64,000 bases of DNA, from positions 145,695 to 209,694 of the forward strand of contig NZ_JAVDDU010000006.1 of NCBI RefSeq assembly GCF_030848505.1, given 5' to 3'. The DNA is from Marinimicrobium hydrolyticum. Its GTDB lineage: Bacteria > Pseudomonadota > Gammaproteobacteria > Pseudomonadales > Cellvibrionaceae. Position numbers and translations under genes: made by a program. The notes beneath the pieces are model-generated. The model was not told the DNA's origin and ran no database searches. It worked only from the letters and a program-made list of their open reading frames with translations. This document shows positions 1-8,753 of the stretch, in pieces (within the stretch, counting starts at the first letter, position 1; each line of letters begins with the position of its first letter).

Positions 1-473
1 GCGTGAGTAACATCCGCGATATTCTTTCCGGTCTCGTGGAAGACCGCGTGGGATTCCGTCTCGATCAGATCCTGCGCGACCAGGCGCTGAATGAGCGAAT
101 TGTAGAGGCGTTCGATGAGAGTCACGATGTGGCCGACCTCTGGGAGCAGGCGGTCACCGAAGTGTTCAGCCAAATCTTTGCCGAGGCTGACAAAATGCGT
201 CGTAAACACCCATCCATCAAAGAGTTGGTGTGCTTTGGTGGTGGTGCGGCTCTGGGCGAGGAAGTGATTCGAGCGAAATTCCCAAGCGTTAAAATGGTGG
301 AAAACCCCGATGGGGCAAATGCGCGCGGGTTCTTAAAATTCGCCACCACGACTGAACTCGAACAGATCCTGGCCAAAGTGCTCGCGTATTTTGAAGAGCA
401 CAACCTGGCAGCGCCGAAAGCCGTCGAAGTGTCGGGCACTGAGGATGCGCCCGCTCAAGAGGCAGAGGCCTAA
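1..473 (+). CDS. ParM/StbA-type actin-like plasmid segregation protein, C-terminal part
   Basis: The frame is open at the left edge of the window, so only the C-terminal ~157 residues are seen; the GTG at position 3 is probably internal. The segment CFGGGAALGEEVIRAKF followed by ENPDGANARGFLKF matches the late adenosine-binding loop and the 'NP..ANARG(F/Y)' signature that ends ParM/StbA-like actins. Such proteins polymerise with ATP to push plasmid copies apart and need a centromere-binding adaptor. The tail after residue 130 is acidic and Ala-rich. A small gene follows 30 bp downstream in the same direction, the usual place for the adaptor. This is the main reason for reading the element as a plasmid. 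Family assignment is fairly secure; whether it segregates DNA here is inference. Confidence 0.75.
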   Translation, partial: VSNIRDILSGLVEDRVGFRLDQILRDQALNERIVEAFDESHDVADLWEQAVTEVFSQIFAEADKMRRKHPSIKELVCFGGGAALGEEVIRAKFPSVKMVENPDGANARGFLKFATTTELEQILAKVLAYFEEHNLAAPKAVEVSGTEDAPAQEAEA

Positions 474-503
474 GCACAGTCACATACGTCTGAGGAAAAG
501 CGC

Positions 504-1007
504 ATGTCGTCTTATCTTTACTTGGGGCAGGTCAAGCGAGGCATCGATCGTGGTGTCTTGCTCAACCAGGCACTGAGCCGGGTGCATGAGGCACCGAATA
601 AGGACCGCAAGGGCAAGGTGCTTGAGGGTCTGGAAGTGGCGGAGGTGGTGACCATCATGGGGCTGACCGATGCGGTGAAGAGTTTGTTTTTGCTCAATCG
701 TGAACTCTACGAGCAAGACACGGAACAAGGTAAGGCGGCGATTCGTCGCGGACTGTACGAGCTTCTGAGCCAGCAACTGCAAAGGGCAGGGCACACGGTG
801 GCAGCGACAGCCCCAATCGCACCACAAGCGCCTGTGGAGCGATCAGTGCCGCCAAGTGAGCCCTTGGCCCGGCCGGTAGCGCCATCGCCGCAGCCACCGC
901 CGGAGGCGGCACCGGCGTCGCCTGCTCGGGCGGCACCCGCGCCTACACCCGAAAAAGCGCCGACAGGTGGTAAATCGCCACTGAGTGGATTGATGACACT
1001 GCGATAA
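504..1007 (+). CDS. Candidate adaptor gene downstream of the actin-like protein (unrecognised family)
   Basis: A 167-residue protein starting at an ATG with a good ribosome site (GAGGAAA about 7 bases upstream). Residues 1-95 are a compact, charged, probably helical domain (YLYLGQVKRGIDRGVLLNQAL; later AAIRRGLYELLSQQLQ). Residues ~100-160 are a Pro/Ala-rich linker, and the protein ends in the positively charged stretch before MTLR. Position directly behind a ParM-like gene suggests a ParR/StbB-type DNA-binding partner, but I see no clear ribbon-helix-helix signature, so this is context only. The C-terminal MTLR resembles the (M/L/I)(S/T/V)R ends of several other proteins in the window. Confidence 0.6.
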   Translation: MSSYLYLGQVKRGIDRGVLLNQALSRVHEAPNKDRKGKVLEGLEVAEVVTIMGLTDAVKSLFLLNRELYEQDTEQGKAAIRRGLYELLSQQLQRAGHTVAATAPIAPQAPVERSVPPSEPLARPVAPSPQPPPEAAPASPARAAPAPTPEKAPTGGKSPLSGLMTLR

Positions 1008-1037
1008 ATTCTTAACTGGACGATCGGACACCTCACA

Positions 1038-1823
1038 ATGAAAGTACAAGTAATTGCAGGCTTATTGGCCGTAGCGGGCGCGCTGCCCGCCCATGGTGCG
1101 ATCCAGGTGGTCTACGGTGACAACCCACAAGACGAGCTGGATACAGAGAATGTTGTTGAGTTACGCAACGTCTATGAAGACTCCCTGGCGGAGCTGGAGG
1201 CGCTGCGCCGCCAGCGCGAGGCGGAGATGGTGGCCGCACATCACGAAAAGCTCGAACAGGAACGTGCCCGAGCCGCTGAGGCACTGGCACAGAAGCAAGC
1301 CGCACTCGAAGAGCTGCAGCGCGAACAGCGCGAGCGCGAGGAAGCTGAGGAGCGGGAGCGGCGGAGCCGGGACGACCGCCAGCGCTTGAGCGAAGAGTAC
1401 AACTTGGCCGTAGACCATACGGTGAAAGTGGTTAACCACCAGGGCACGATGCCCGAATTGTTACCCGCTATCGCCTCAGAAGGCTTCGATGCACCACTGG
1501 TGGCCGCGTTTGATGCGATCGTACCGCTCGACTGGCAAGTCTATGTGCACCAGGACTTAAACGATCAGCGTGAGGTCAGCTGGCAATCCGACGATCAAAA
1601 CTGGGTCACCACCTTGTACCAAATCGGCGTGCGCTACGACTACTCCTATGACGTTAACTGGGAAGAGCAGTGGGTTTTGGTCAATCGCAGCGATCTGCGC
1701 CTGGGCTTGAGCGAATCAGATCGGCCGATCATTGAGGTCATGGGCCACGAGGTGGCACCGGGCACTGAAGGTTACATGCTGATTGATGGCAAGATCATCC
1801 AGGTTCGCAGCACCAACCGTTAA
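1038..1823 (+). CDS. Exported coiled-coil protein with TcpQ/PilL-like C-terminal domain
   Basis: A 261-residue protein. Residues 1-20 are a typical signal peptide (KVQVIAGLLAVAGALPAHG, cleavage after AHG). Residues ~45-120 are a long, highly charged Glu/Arg coiled coil. Residues ~145-258 resemble the TcpQ/PilL C-terminal domain: 'AFDAIVPLDWQVYVHQDL' followed by a W-rich beta segment (VSWQSDDQNWVTTLYQIG). That domain is found in periplasmic or outer-membrane-associated parts of type IVb pilus and IncI thin-pilus systems. In a plasmid with a type IVB transfer system a pilus or envelope-scaffold role would fit. A strong intrinsic terminator follows 36 bp after the stop, closing this three-gene unit. 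Signal peptide and coiled coil are clear; the TcpQ-like assignment is moderate. Confidence 0.65.
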   Translation: MKVQVIAGLLAVAGALPAHGAIQVVYGDNPQDELDTENVVELRNVYEDSLAELEALRRQREAEMVAAHHEKLEQERARAAEALAQKQAALEELQREQREREEAEERERRSRDDRQRLSEEYNLAVDHTVKVVNHQGTMPELLPAIASEGFDAPLVAAFDAIVPLDWQVYVHQDLNDQREVSWQSDDQNWVTTLYQIGVRYDYSYDVNWEEQWVLVNRSDLRLGLSESDRPIIEVMGHEVAPGTEGYMLIDGKIIQVRSTNR

Positions 1824-1858
1824 CACCCCCAAAGATTACATAGTCCGACCGACCCTTT

Positions 1859-1884
1859 GGCGCTCTTCGGAGCGCCTTTTTTTT
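1859..1884 (+). terminator. Rho-independent terminator after the actin-like operon
   Basis: Perfect 7-bp stem GGCGCTC / GAGCGCC with a TTCG tetraloop, followed directly by eight T residues. It lies 36 bp after the stop of the TcpQ-like gene and is oriented for plus-strand transcription. Confidence 0.9.
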
Positions 1885-2086
1885 ATTGTTTTTCAGCGCC
1901 GCCCGAACGAAAGGGCGTTTTTGAACGGAATTCGGCGGTGCCGGTAGTGCTTGCCGGGTCCGGGTTCGACCTTCCATTGACGCCACTTCGTACTTTCTTT
2001 GATGTTGCTTATAAGCTCCGCGTGGCGCCTATCTCTGGCCGTGCTATACTGTTCTCGCGTTATCGCACTTACATGGAGCTTTTCGC

Positions 2087-2653
2087 ATGAATATTGTCCT
2101 CATTTGCCGGTCGGCGCGCGCCCCGAAACGCCTTCCCGAGCCGTTTCGGAATTTTTGGAAAGAAGCCACGGCCACCTACCGCCTTGGTCAAGATGCCGTA
2201 CCCGCACGGGATCTGGTTCGCCACCTTGGCGCCGGTGACACGCTGGTTTTTGAATCCATGCGGGTGATGATGGATTTCGGTACACGCAGTCGGCCGAACT
2301 GGTGGCGAGCCTGGGAACAGTTATCGCCCATGGTAGCAAAGGGCACGCACATTGTTTGGTTACGTGAGCAGCTGATACTGGATGCTGGGCCGAGTGATAT
2401 TAAAGCCATCCTGGATGCGGGCGCAAAAGCCGATGCCGAGTACCGCGCCGAGGTGGCGCGAGCAAGACAAGTCATTAACAATCCTAAAGCGGGGGGGAGC
2501 CGCCGCGTTCGCGGCTGGGTGAAGCCCGGACGGGCTATGCTGCAACGAATACAAACGAAAGTGGGTGAAGTGGGGGTGAGCAAAGCCTGCAGCGAGGAAG
2601 GAATTTCCAGAACGACGTACTACGAGTGGAAGAAAAAAGGATTGTTCGTGTAA
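2087..2653 (+). CDS. Resolvase-like protein with degenerate catalytic domain and C-terminal helix-turn-helix
   Basis: A 188-residue protein; GGAG sits 8 bases before the ATG. The order of elements follows a small serine recombinase: an N-terminal strand with Arg-Ser (IVLICRSAR, Ser9), 'GDTLVFESMRVM' where resolvases have 'GDTLvv..lDRLgR', a 'KGTHIVWLREQL' strand, an 'AEYRAEVARAR' helix like the resolvase E-helix, and a C-terminal helix-turn-helix (KACSEEGISRTTYYEWKKKGL). The usual DRLgR arginine motif is not intact, so it may be catalytically altered or act only as a DNA-binding protein. A TATACT-like -10 box lies near 2045-2050, but I see no good -35. Plasmid resolvases resolve multimers, which fits next to a segregation gene. 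The family link is inferred from order and spacing. Confidence 0.5.
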   Translation: MNIVLICRSARAPKRLPEPFRNFWKEATATYRLGQDAVPARDLVRHLGAGDTLVFESMRVMMDFGTRSRPNWWRAWEQLSPMVAKGTHIVWLREQLILDAGPSDIKAILDAGAKADAEYRAEVARARQVINNPKAGGSRRVRGWVKPGRAMLQRIQTKVGEVGVSKACSEEGISRTTYYEWKKKGLFV

Positions 2654-2666
2654 GTGCGTTAAGGGG

Positions 2667-2695
2667 TTTACATGGGGTAATAATTCCTGTATAGT
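2667..2695 (+). promoter_or_regulatory. Sigma70-like promoter for the 2738 gene
   Basis: TTTACA (2667-2672), a 17-bp spacer and TATAGT (2690-2695) lie about 40 bp upstream of the ATG at 2738. Confidence 0.6.
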
Positions 2696-2737
2696 TAAGG
2701 TGTACAGTGAGGATAGGTCTGCAGAGGAAATAGAGAC

Positions 2738-3628
2738 ATGGCTAAGCGAGTTGCAAAAATAGGTTGTATGCCGATTCTGGTAGTGATTGGTCTACTGGTG
2801 TCTGCTTCGATTTATATTGAGGAGAGCGCGGGTACTTGGTGGAAGAACCTGACTTCTTCCGACGAGTTTCGTGTGGAGGAGATGGAGTATTGGCCAACAC
2901 ACCCTGAAGCGCATCCTGACTATGTAGTGCTGCGGGAGCGGGCTTTCGAGCTTATACCGCGTGTGCTTTATAACTATGGGATTACGGAGATAGACGGTAT
3001 CCCTATTTCGGCTGAGGGTATGGTTGTTACTACCCCGCTTGTGCCGGGTGCTTGGGGTCAAGGCCGGGAGACGTATAACCAGTGGGAGTTGATTACCGAT
3101 AAGAAGCTGCCGATTTATGCGGTTACCGAGCAGGTTAGGGGGGCGAATGTGGTTAAAAATCGGATTCCGCAAGACTGGTATCGGCATTTCCTTAATACGA
3201 GTACTCTTAGGGATCCAGCTTGGCTCGGTTATGGGGTTATGATTGCTGACCCGCAGAGTTGGTCTGAAGAATGGCTGGCTAGGACTCAAGGCCCCTATGC
3301 CCCGCTGCATGTGACTGTGACGTTTGCGCTAGAAGTACAGCCAGCGGCAGATGATCCTGATCGGCTGGAAATAACCAGGATTGTACTTCGAGGCCGAGCA
3401 GATAGTGCTCAAGCGTCCCGAGCTTCGTTTTGGCGTGACTTCCTTGGACGAATCAATACGCCCTACGACGTACCGGTTGTCAATGACGAGGTTTTTCACG
3501 GCATTAGCCGAGGTGATTGGGCTCCCGGTTCATGTGAGCGCCGCCGGGTGAAAGCGTTTTGTGAGACTCTGGTAAAGAACACTCGCAGCTTCCCCATCCC
3601 AGGGCGGGAGGTTAAGGATTCCTTCTAA
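2738..3628 (+). CDS. Membrane-tethered protein of unknown function
   Basis: A 296-residue protein with an N-terminal basic patch and hydrophobic segment (residues ~9-26, including CMPILVVIGLLVSASIYI), either a membrane anchor or, given the Cys11, an unusual lipobox-like signal. The remainder is soluble and rich in Trp and Tyr, with no family I recognise. It has its own promoter at 2667-2695. Its base composition and codon choice (many GTT, TAT, GGG) look less GC-rich than the flanking backbone, which suggests a separately acquired gene. It converges on dotA, and an imperfect hairpin at 3639-3669 lies between them. Confidence 0.6.
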   Translation: MAKRVAKIGCMPILVVIGLLVSASIYIEESAGTWWKNLTSSDEFRVEEMEYWPTHPEAHPDYVVLRERAFELIPRVLYNYGITEIDGIPISAEGMVVTTPLVPGAWGQGRETYNQWELITDKKLPIYAVTEQVRGANVVKNRIPQDWYRHFLNTSTLRDPAWLGYGVMIADPQSWSEEWLARTQGPYAPLHVTVTFALEVQPAADDPDRLEITRIVLRGRADSAQASRASFWRDFLGRINTPYDVPVVNDEVFHGISRGDWAPGSCERRRVKAFCETLVKNTRSFPIPGREVKDSF

Positions 3629-3638
3629 GGACGGGTTG

Positions 3639-3669
3639 TAGAGGCTGGACGAAATTTGTCTGGCCTCTA
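3639..3669. terminator. Imperfect hairpin between convergent genes
   Basis: TAGAGGC / GCCTCTA 7-bp arms extended by two wobble pairs and GAC/GTC around a GAAATTT loop. It sits exactly where two genes converge and overlaps the stop of the minus-strand gene. There is no clear T-tract, so it may be a weak bidirectional terminator or only an RNA 3'-end structure. Confidence 0.4.
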
Positions 3670-6399
3670 TCTGGCCCCGAAGCCCGCCCTGGCTTGGGCG
3701 GCTTTGCCTAGTACACCGCGCCGACCCATTCTGGGTCGGTGGTTTCCACCGGCTCCACCCATCAGCGACGAAGTGCCTTGAGTTTGGTGGAACATCAGCC
3801 CAGCCACCCCTTGAGACTGTCCTTTCGCTTCACCCTCACCAAAGCTCGCCGCCGCCCCGCCGAGAATAGGTCCTATATCGTCGGGTATCTTGTAGGTCCA
3901 ATTGAGGATCATGTGCGCGACAATCACTAGAAAGGCCGAGAACACAACAAAGCTGCCCATCGTCACAAATAATCCAGACCTGTAGTCAGCATGTACATTG
4001 GGGATGAATACGGTATAGAAGTGTGCCAAAAGCCCGGTGACAGCCTCTAGTGCTACCATGGCAAAGTGCATCGATAACACCATTACGGGGGGGCGGGCGA
4101 GCACGCTAGCGGTGAGGATATACCCCTGACGCCCAACGCCATTAATTAAACCATCTCCGTCCGGTATAAAGTGGCCAAGCATCCAAATTGGAAGCACGAT
4201 AATCAAGGAAATGAGCTTTTCCAGCCAGCCGATGATGCCAAACGTCCAGATCATGGCGGGGAGCAGTGGTAAATAGACAGCGTACAGAATGCCCACCGCG
4301 AGGCATATAAAAGCCAAAAACATCAGCGCCTTGGCGATGCCCTCAAATACCGCTCCAAGCATGGCTCCTTTCGTCTCGGATGCGCCCCCGGTGACAGTTC
4401 TCGCTAGCCAGCCGCCACCAGTTTCGGAGCCCGCAGATAAGATTTTCATGGTGCTGCTTATAGTAAGAACGGTGCCGGACAGAGTGAGGAGCCGATGGCC
4501 GCCGCGCTGTAGGCTCATAAGAGCATCCCCTCTCTCAAGATCGGAGAATGCCGCTCTGAACAATGCACCGGAAAACCAGTTCATGTACTTCTTGCGAGTA
4601 GATCCTCTAGCTTCTTGGTAATCCATGCCGGACGCTTGTTGCTTTGCGCTCTCTACGTCCTCCGCGCTGAACTTATCCCCCTGATAGCCTCTTAGGGTGA
4701 CTGCTTTAGTGTACTTTCTATCTAGTTCAGATAGCGTCTCCTGTAGATTCGCGGGGTGGTAGTGGATGCGGTCTCGAAACGTATTCGAAACAGGCCTGTG
4801 CGCGGCCAACGCTTCGGTGTTCGCTGTAGCGCGCGACACGTCCCACCACTTAAAGCCGCTGTAGAGCCAGCCGTGACGTGTGTTTTCAAGCAAGTGAATC
4901 AAGCTGTCATCAGCCAACCCTTGGTATTCTTCAGGTAATTGGTTGAGCTCTGAACCCACCTCAATATCGGCCAAATAGTTTGCCGTACTGCCGCTGGATT
5001 GGCGGCGCTGAATCTCTAAAATCAGTTCATCAAAAACGTCCGCTTGCTCTGCGGTTATTCGATTGTAAGCTTGCCGGACGGTATTCATGTATTCGGCCGT
5101 TTTTCGATCCACAAGCTCGTCCAACGCTTGTATCGATGTTCCCGCGAGGGTTTCAAGCAGACCGGCCAACGCGAGGAAGCGCTCATCCTCCTTTAGCGCA
5201 TCTAACTCTTCACGGCGAAGCTGTTTAAGGCGGGGGTCGATAGCATCATTGACGGCCCAGACCGCCGCCGCCACCGTTTGAACTTCGCGGCTGATTTCCT
5301 GAGTTAAGTTGTTTACAGCTTCATCGTGTGCGTTGAAGTAGGCGTCCAGTGTTCTCCTGTTCGGAGTGGTTGTCACCCCCTTCGTAAAACCAATGTAGTC
5401 AACCTCGATTGACCCACAAGCACCTTCCCCGGCCTTCTCGCTACTCCAATGATAATTAGAATAGAGCCTATCAACCTGAATCGCAGAAGCTTGCTCTTCC
5501 GCAAGTGCCGGTGTTTGCTGCATTCTGGGTGGTGGCGGCGGTTGATACATCTTGTGTTTGCGCGCTTCTAGGCTCACCCGGTACGGGTCATTTCCGCCCG
5601 CTGTGTCCGTGGACCGTAAAGCCCGCGTCATCGTATCGATGGCGTCCGTTAGATTTTCGCTGACGCTAAGATTGGGATTGGCCCTTCGGCGCATTAGCGT
5701 TTCCATGACCGAAGAGTACCGCTCTCTTTCTAGTTCGTAGTACCGGTTGACGGTCGCGGCGCAAACTTCGTTTAGGTAAGCCGCTTCCACCACCCGCCGG
5801 AAATGGTACTGATCCATATTGATCGAACCCACCGTTCCGCGCGCGAAAACCCATCGGTTGCTGAACGTGTGCATCTCATTGGCAACGGAGTTAACCGAAA
5901 AGGTGGCGTGGAGGATGGCGTACTGCCCAATGGACCATCCACCTGCCGCTGGCAAGATGGCAAACACGGCGTACAAGGTCCGGATAATCGCCCATTCGTT
6001 GTAGCGCTGGGTTAGAAGCTTCCCTTCTATTGATGCCTGAATTGACATCAGGACCAGCAAAACGACCAGCAGGACGCCGGCAATCACCATTGTGAAACTT
6101 AAATAGATCAGCATGAGCCCGGAAAGCACGGAATCCGTGTCCATCGGGCCGGTTTCACCGTCCTCCGATCGGAGCACCAGGTCAGTCAGGGTCATCTGCC
6201 CGGAGGCGGCACGGGCGACATCACCGAATATTTGTATCAGTAGGTTTTGGTCAGCCGCTTGCGCGTGGGTTTGCAGGTGGTGGGGTAGTTGCCGTGGAGG
6301 CTCTTCGTTACCGGTTTCTTGCGCATTTACCGTCGCACCCGCCATCGCCAGGACAATAATCCCGGCGAGAATAAGGAGTATAGGGGTGCGCTTGGTCAT
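3667..6399 (-). CDS. DotA/TraY family type IVB secretion membrane protein
   Basis: A 910-residue protein with an N-terminal signal-like segment (ILLILAGIIVLAMAGATVNA), a pair of membrane helices at about residues 88-125 and 140-165, a long periplasmic region (~170-630), then a cluster of membrane helices from ~690 to ~840 containing 'VHADYRSGLFVTMGSF', and a Gly-rich tail. This arrangement, and the C-terminal 'IPDDIG..LGGAAASFGEG' segment, are those of DotA/TraY, an integral membrane component of the Dot/Icm and IncI transfer apparatus. The length is in the family range. It is transcribed alone to the left; one copy of the shared palindromic operator lies 30-54 bp upstream and contains TATAAT on the minus strand. 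Other core genes of the apparatus are not adjacent. Confidence 0.85.
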   Translation of the reverse strand: MTKRTPILLILAGIIVLAMAGATVNAQETGNEEPPRQLPHHLQTHAQAADQNLLIQIFGDVARAASGQMTLTDLVLRSEDGETGPMDTDSVLSGLMLIYLSFTMVIAGVLLVVLLVLMSIQASIEGKLLTQRYNEWAIIRTLYAVFAILPAAGGWSIGQYAILHATFSVNSVANEMHTFSNRWVFARGTVGSINMDQYHFRRVVEAAYLNEVCAATVNRYYELERERYSSVMETLMRRRANPNLSVSENLTDAIDTMTRALRSTDTAGGNDPYRVSLEARKHKMYQPPPPPRMQQTPALAEEQASAIQVDRLYSNYHWSSEKAGEGACGSIEVDYIGFTKGVTTTPNRRTLDAYFNAHDEAVNNLTQEISREVQTVAAAVWAVNDAIDPRLKQLRREELDALKEDERFLALAGLLETLAGTSIQALDELVDRKTAEYMNTVRQAYNRITAEQADVFDELILEIQRRQSSGSTANYLADIEVGSELNQLPEEYQGLADDSLIHLLENTRHGWLYSGFKWWDVSRATANTEALAAHRPVSNTFRDRIHYHPANLQETLSELDRKYTKAVTLRGYQGDKFSAEDVESAKQQASGMDYQEARGSTRKKYMNWFSGALFRAAFSDLERGDALMSLQRGGHRLLTLSGTVLTISSTMKILSAGSETGGGWLARTVTGGASETKGAMLGAVFEGIAKALMFLAFICLAVGILYAVYLPLLPAMIWTFGIIGWLEKLISLIIVLPIWMLGHFIPDGDGLINGVGRQGYILTASVLARPPVMVLSMHFAMVALEAVTGLLAHFYTVFIPNVHADYRSGLFVTMGSFVVFSAFLVIVAHMILNWTYKIPDDIGPILGGAAASFGEGEAKGQSQGVAGLMFHQTQGTSSLMGGAGGNHRPRMGRRGVLGKAAQARAGFGAR

Positions 6400-6428
6400 A
6401 TTAGCTCAGAGATTGGCGGCTATTAAAT

Positions 6429-6453
6429 GTTGGGATAGTAGTGCTATTATAAC
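6429..6453. promoter_or_regulatory. Shared palindromic operator, copy A (dotA / 6513 divergent region)
   Basis: 25-bp element beginning GTTGGGATAGTAGT and ending TATAAC. Ends GTT/AAC are inverted and the core ATAG.A..T.CTAT is largely symmetric. It shares 19 of 25 positions with the copy at 49769. The minus strand contains TATAAT as a -10 box towards dotA; on the plus strand TTAAAT-16 bp-TATTAT points to the gene at 6513. Confidence 0.65.
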
Positions 6454-6512
6454 CCTCAAGCAAACTTTTTAAACGATTAAGGCGCCTGGCACCTCTTTCA
6501 GTAAAGGGGATA

Positions 6513-7022
6513 ATGCGCCATCTTCGCACCGGCGGACCCTCTATGACGCAACATGCCACCTACGAGGCCTTTTGGCGCTCTCTAAGCCACGAGCACCAGG
6601 AAGTCATACGGCAAATGGATGTCCACGAGAACCTTGGCCACGAGGAGACAGCGGAAATCTCCGAGGCCATGCTGGAAGTGCTGGCCAAAATGTGGACGAA
6701 CATCGGCCAGCTGGCCGAAGGCCTGGGCAAGACTGAGCAAGAGCAAGATCACCACGCCGAAACCATCATGCTGATTCTTTCGTTCGCCCCGAACGGTGGC
6801 TCGCTGTGGTTTATCAAGGAGCTGATTCAGGAACAGCCGGAGCTGTACGATCACCTCTATAGCAAAGTCATTACCCAGACCCCCCTGCAAATGTACGGAA
6901 AGCTGTTGCGAGAACGCCTACTTTTCCATATCACTCGCGAACAAATCATTAACCGGGTGTACTCACCTGAAGTTCGACTGGCTGCCATTACCGCGCTGGA
7001 GGCGCTTGTCCGTGAACCGTAA
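6513..7022 (+). CDS. Small soluble helical protein of unknown function, first gene of the 6.5-14.2 kb operon
   Basis: 169 residues from the ATG at 6513 (AGGGG only 3 bases upstream) or 159 residues from ATG 6543 (GGCGGA about 6 bases upstream, MTQHATYE); the second start may be the true one. No signal peptide or membrane segment. The protein is mostly helical and acidic in the first half (HENLGHEETAEISEAMLEVLAKMW) with a basic second half. It overlaps the next gene by about 11 bases, so the two are translationally linked. I do not recognise the family. Position next to dotA and before a set of exported proteins suggests a cytoplasmic chaperone or assembly role, but this is only inference. Confidence 0.6.
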   Translation: MRHLRTGGPSMTQHATYEAFWRSLSHEHQEVIRQMDVHENLGHEETAEISEAMLEVLAKMWTNIGQLAEGLGKTEQEQDHHAETIMLILSFAPNGGSLWFIKELIQEQPELYDHLYSKVITQTPLQMYGKLLRERLLFHITREQIINRVYSPEVRLAAITALEALVREP

Positions 7023-7629
7023 CACACTGATTGCATTGCCTTTTATTCTGTTATCGCCCTCGATCGCGGTGGCCGACGGGATTCTTAACCCCGGCGATAC
7101 CGGCTGTGAAGAGCTGCTGGAGACGGCCGCAAACCGGGCGACGGCCGCACGCGCCGTGGCTCGCCAAGCGGCCGATATGATCGACGCGGGGGAGTCGCTA
7201 GAAGAACGATCGTGCTTTGCGGGATTTAGGGAGTTTGAGTTCGACCCCTTCGGTCGATTGCCAAGCAATCCGTTTAATGCCGCTTTGGATCAGCTTTATG
7301 AGCGGGCCAAAGACCGGCTGATGAGCGCCGTGTGTGATGCGAGCGACATGGCGATGGATTCGGCTAACAAATTGCTCACCTGTACCGCGGCCGTCGGGGT
7401 TCGCTTTGATGCGAACGCCGGTTTTGATGACATTAATGTCGAGGAGTGCGCCGGGTTGGGCCTGGATATGAACGTGGATGGTGGTTCGCACAACGTCGGC
7501 GGACGAGGCACAAGTGTTGGCACTTCGACGAACACCACGAGAGGTGTCGGTGGTAGCGGTAGCCTAGGAGGCGAGGAGCCGGATCGCGGCGATAACCGGA
7601 ACAATCGCGACTGGGAGAGCTGGCGGTGA
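7012..7629 (+). CDS. Exported Cys-containing protein of unknown function
   Basis: I chose the GTG at 7012 because GGAGG lies 9 bases upstream; the TTG at 7006 is too close to it. The product (~205 residues) begins with a signal peptide (NTLIALPFILLSPSIAVADG). The mature part has six or so Cys residues spread over residues ~30-145 (TGCEELL, RSCFAGF, SAVCDAS, LTCTAA, EECAGL), suggesting disulfides in the periplasm. A Gly/Thr/Asn-rich low-complexity tail follows from ~155. The start overlaps the upstream gene and its stop overlaps the next GTG, so it belongs to one operon. No family is recognised. Confidence 0.6.
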   Translation: MNRNTLIALPFILLSPSIAVADGILNPGDTGCEELLETAANRATAARAVARQAADMIDAGESLEERSCFAGFREFEFDPFGRLPSNPFNAALDQLYERAKDRLMSAVCDASDMAMDSANKLLTCTAAVGVRFDANAGFDDINVEECAGLGLDMNVDGGSHNVGGRGTSVGTSTNTTRGVGGSGSLGGEEPDRGDNRNNRDWESWR

Positions 7630-8753
7630 GGGGTATTCGCAAAACATTTCTCGGCGCCGCGATCGCGGCTACCGTCTTTTCCACCAGTGGCGCCAATGCG
7701 TGTAGCACCTGCAGCTCGGCGGGCTCGCTCAATAGCGATATCGGAACTTACAGCACGGATGTGCAGGGCGGTTTTCGATCAGCAGCGCAAACCACCGCCG
7801 ATACGATTGAAACCGTTACCGTGGGATTTACCAGCTCAGCCAACCAAATAGCCAGCAATGGGCAAGATATCGTCGCCGCCATTCAGGCCAATGCTCGCGT
7901 GTTGGGGATGGAGCTAACCATGTCCCGCGAAGCTCAGCTTCGCCTGCTTGATGGCCTCAAAGAAAGTATGGAAGCGCTTGAACGCTCGGCGATGATGGCC
8001 GACTCCGCCCAGGAGATTGCCGAAACCTATGGCCCGGAGAATGTGCCCACGGCGCTGTGTAATGCCTGGAGTCGCATCGATGCTCGACAACAAGCAGAGG
8101 AAGCCGCCGCTCGAATTATGGCCGATCACCGGGAAAAGCAAATCGAAGACCGGGCGGACGAGTTTCGGGTCTCGCTTGGCGATGCCTTTACGGCGGATCT
8201 TGTGTCGGTCAACAGCCAGGACTTCTCTGAGGTTGAAGCGGAGATAGCCTTGGAGCAGATTTCCATTATCACCGGGGAGAGATCCTTTCCGGTTTCTCCC
8301 GATATTATTGCACTCCAAGCCCTCGATCCTGGTTCTGCCACACCGCAAACTCAGCAGGTTATGGCGGCTTGGTTACGCACCGCGAATGCCAGCTCCGATG
8401 TGGCCGGCCAAGTGGCAAAGCGGGTAAAACCGGACGTGCAAGATGAGAACGGCCTGCGCGTGGGCGATGTCAGCATTATGAGTGATCTGTGGAGCGCTGT
8501 TAGTGAAGGGGTTTCAGGTGAGGGCAACATCGAAGATGGCAGTGCCTCACGAGCCACATTGCTGCGCAGTATCGCGCACAGGGGAGGTGTTTCAAATCGC
8601 ATTCGTATGGAGCAGTTAGAGGCAACTTTGGCGCGGGTGCGTTTAGGGTCGAGTCAGTTGGGTTACATGAACGAGAACGCGATGCGCCATCTGGATGAAT
8701 TTTTTGCGCGGGAGCGGGCCAGTGCATCGAGCCGTGGAGGACGCCGTGAGTAA
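7626..8753 (+). CDS. Exported helical protein, paralogue of the next gene
   Basis: A 375-residue protein from a GTG that overlaps the stop of the previous gene (GTGA). Residues 1-25 are a signal peptide ending in SGANA, followed at once by CSTC. The body is predicted largely helical. It shares with its downstream neighbour the block 'REAQLRLLDGLKESMEAL' (versus 'REVELRLHEGLKDSMEAL'), the motif YGPENV about 40 residues later, and an N-terminal Cys pair, so the two arose by duplication or are partners in a heteromer. No known family comes to mind. Such exported helical proteins in transfer operons can be pilus- or core-associated, as with VirB5/TrbJ-like proteins, but I see no firm match. Confidence 0.65.
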   Translation: MRGIRKTFLGAAIAATVFSTSGANACSTCSSAGSLNSDIGTYSTDVQGGFRSAAQTTADTIETVTVGFTSSANQIASNGQDIVAAIQANARVLGMELTMSREAQLRLLDGLKESMEALERSAMMADSAQEIAETYGPENVPTALCNAWSRIDARQQAEEAAARIMADHREKQIEDRADEFRVSLGDAFTADLVSVNSQDFSEVEAEIALEQISIITGERSFPVSPDIIALQALDPGSATPQTQQVMAAWLRTANASSDVAGQVAKRVKPDVQDENGLRVGDVSIMSDLWSAVSEGVSGEGNIEDGSASRATLLRSIAHRGGVSNRIRMEQLEATLARVRLGSSQLGYMNENAMRHLDEFFARERASASSRGGRRE

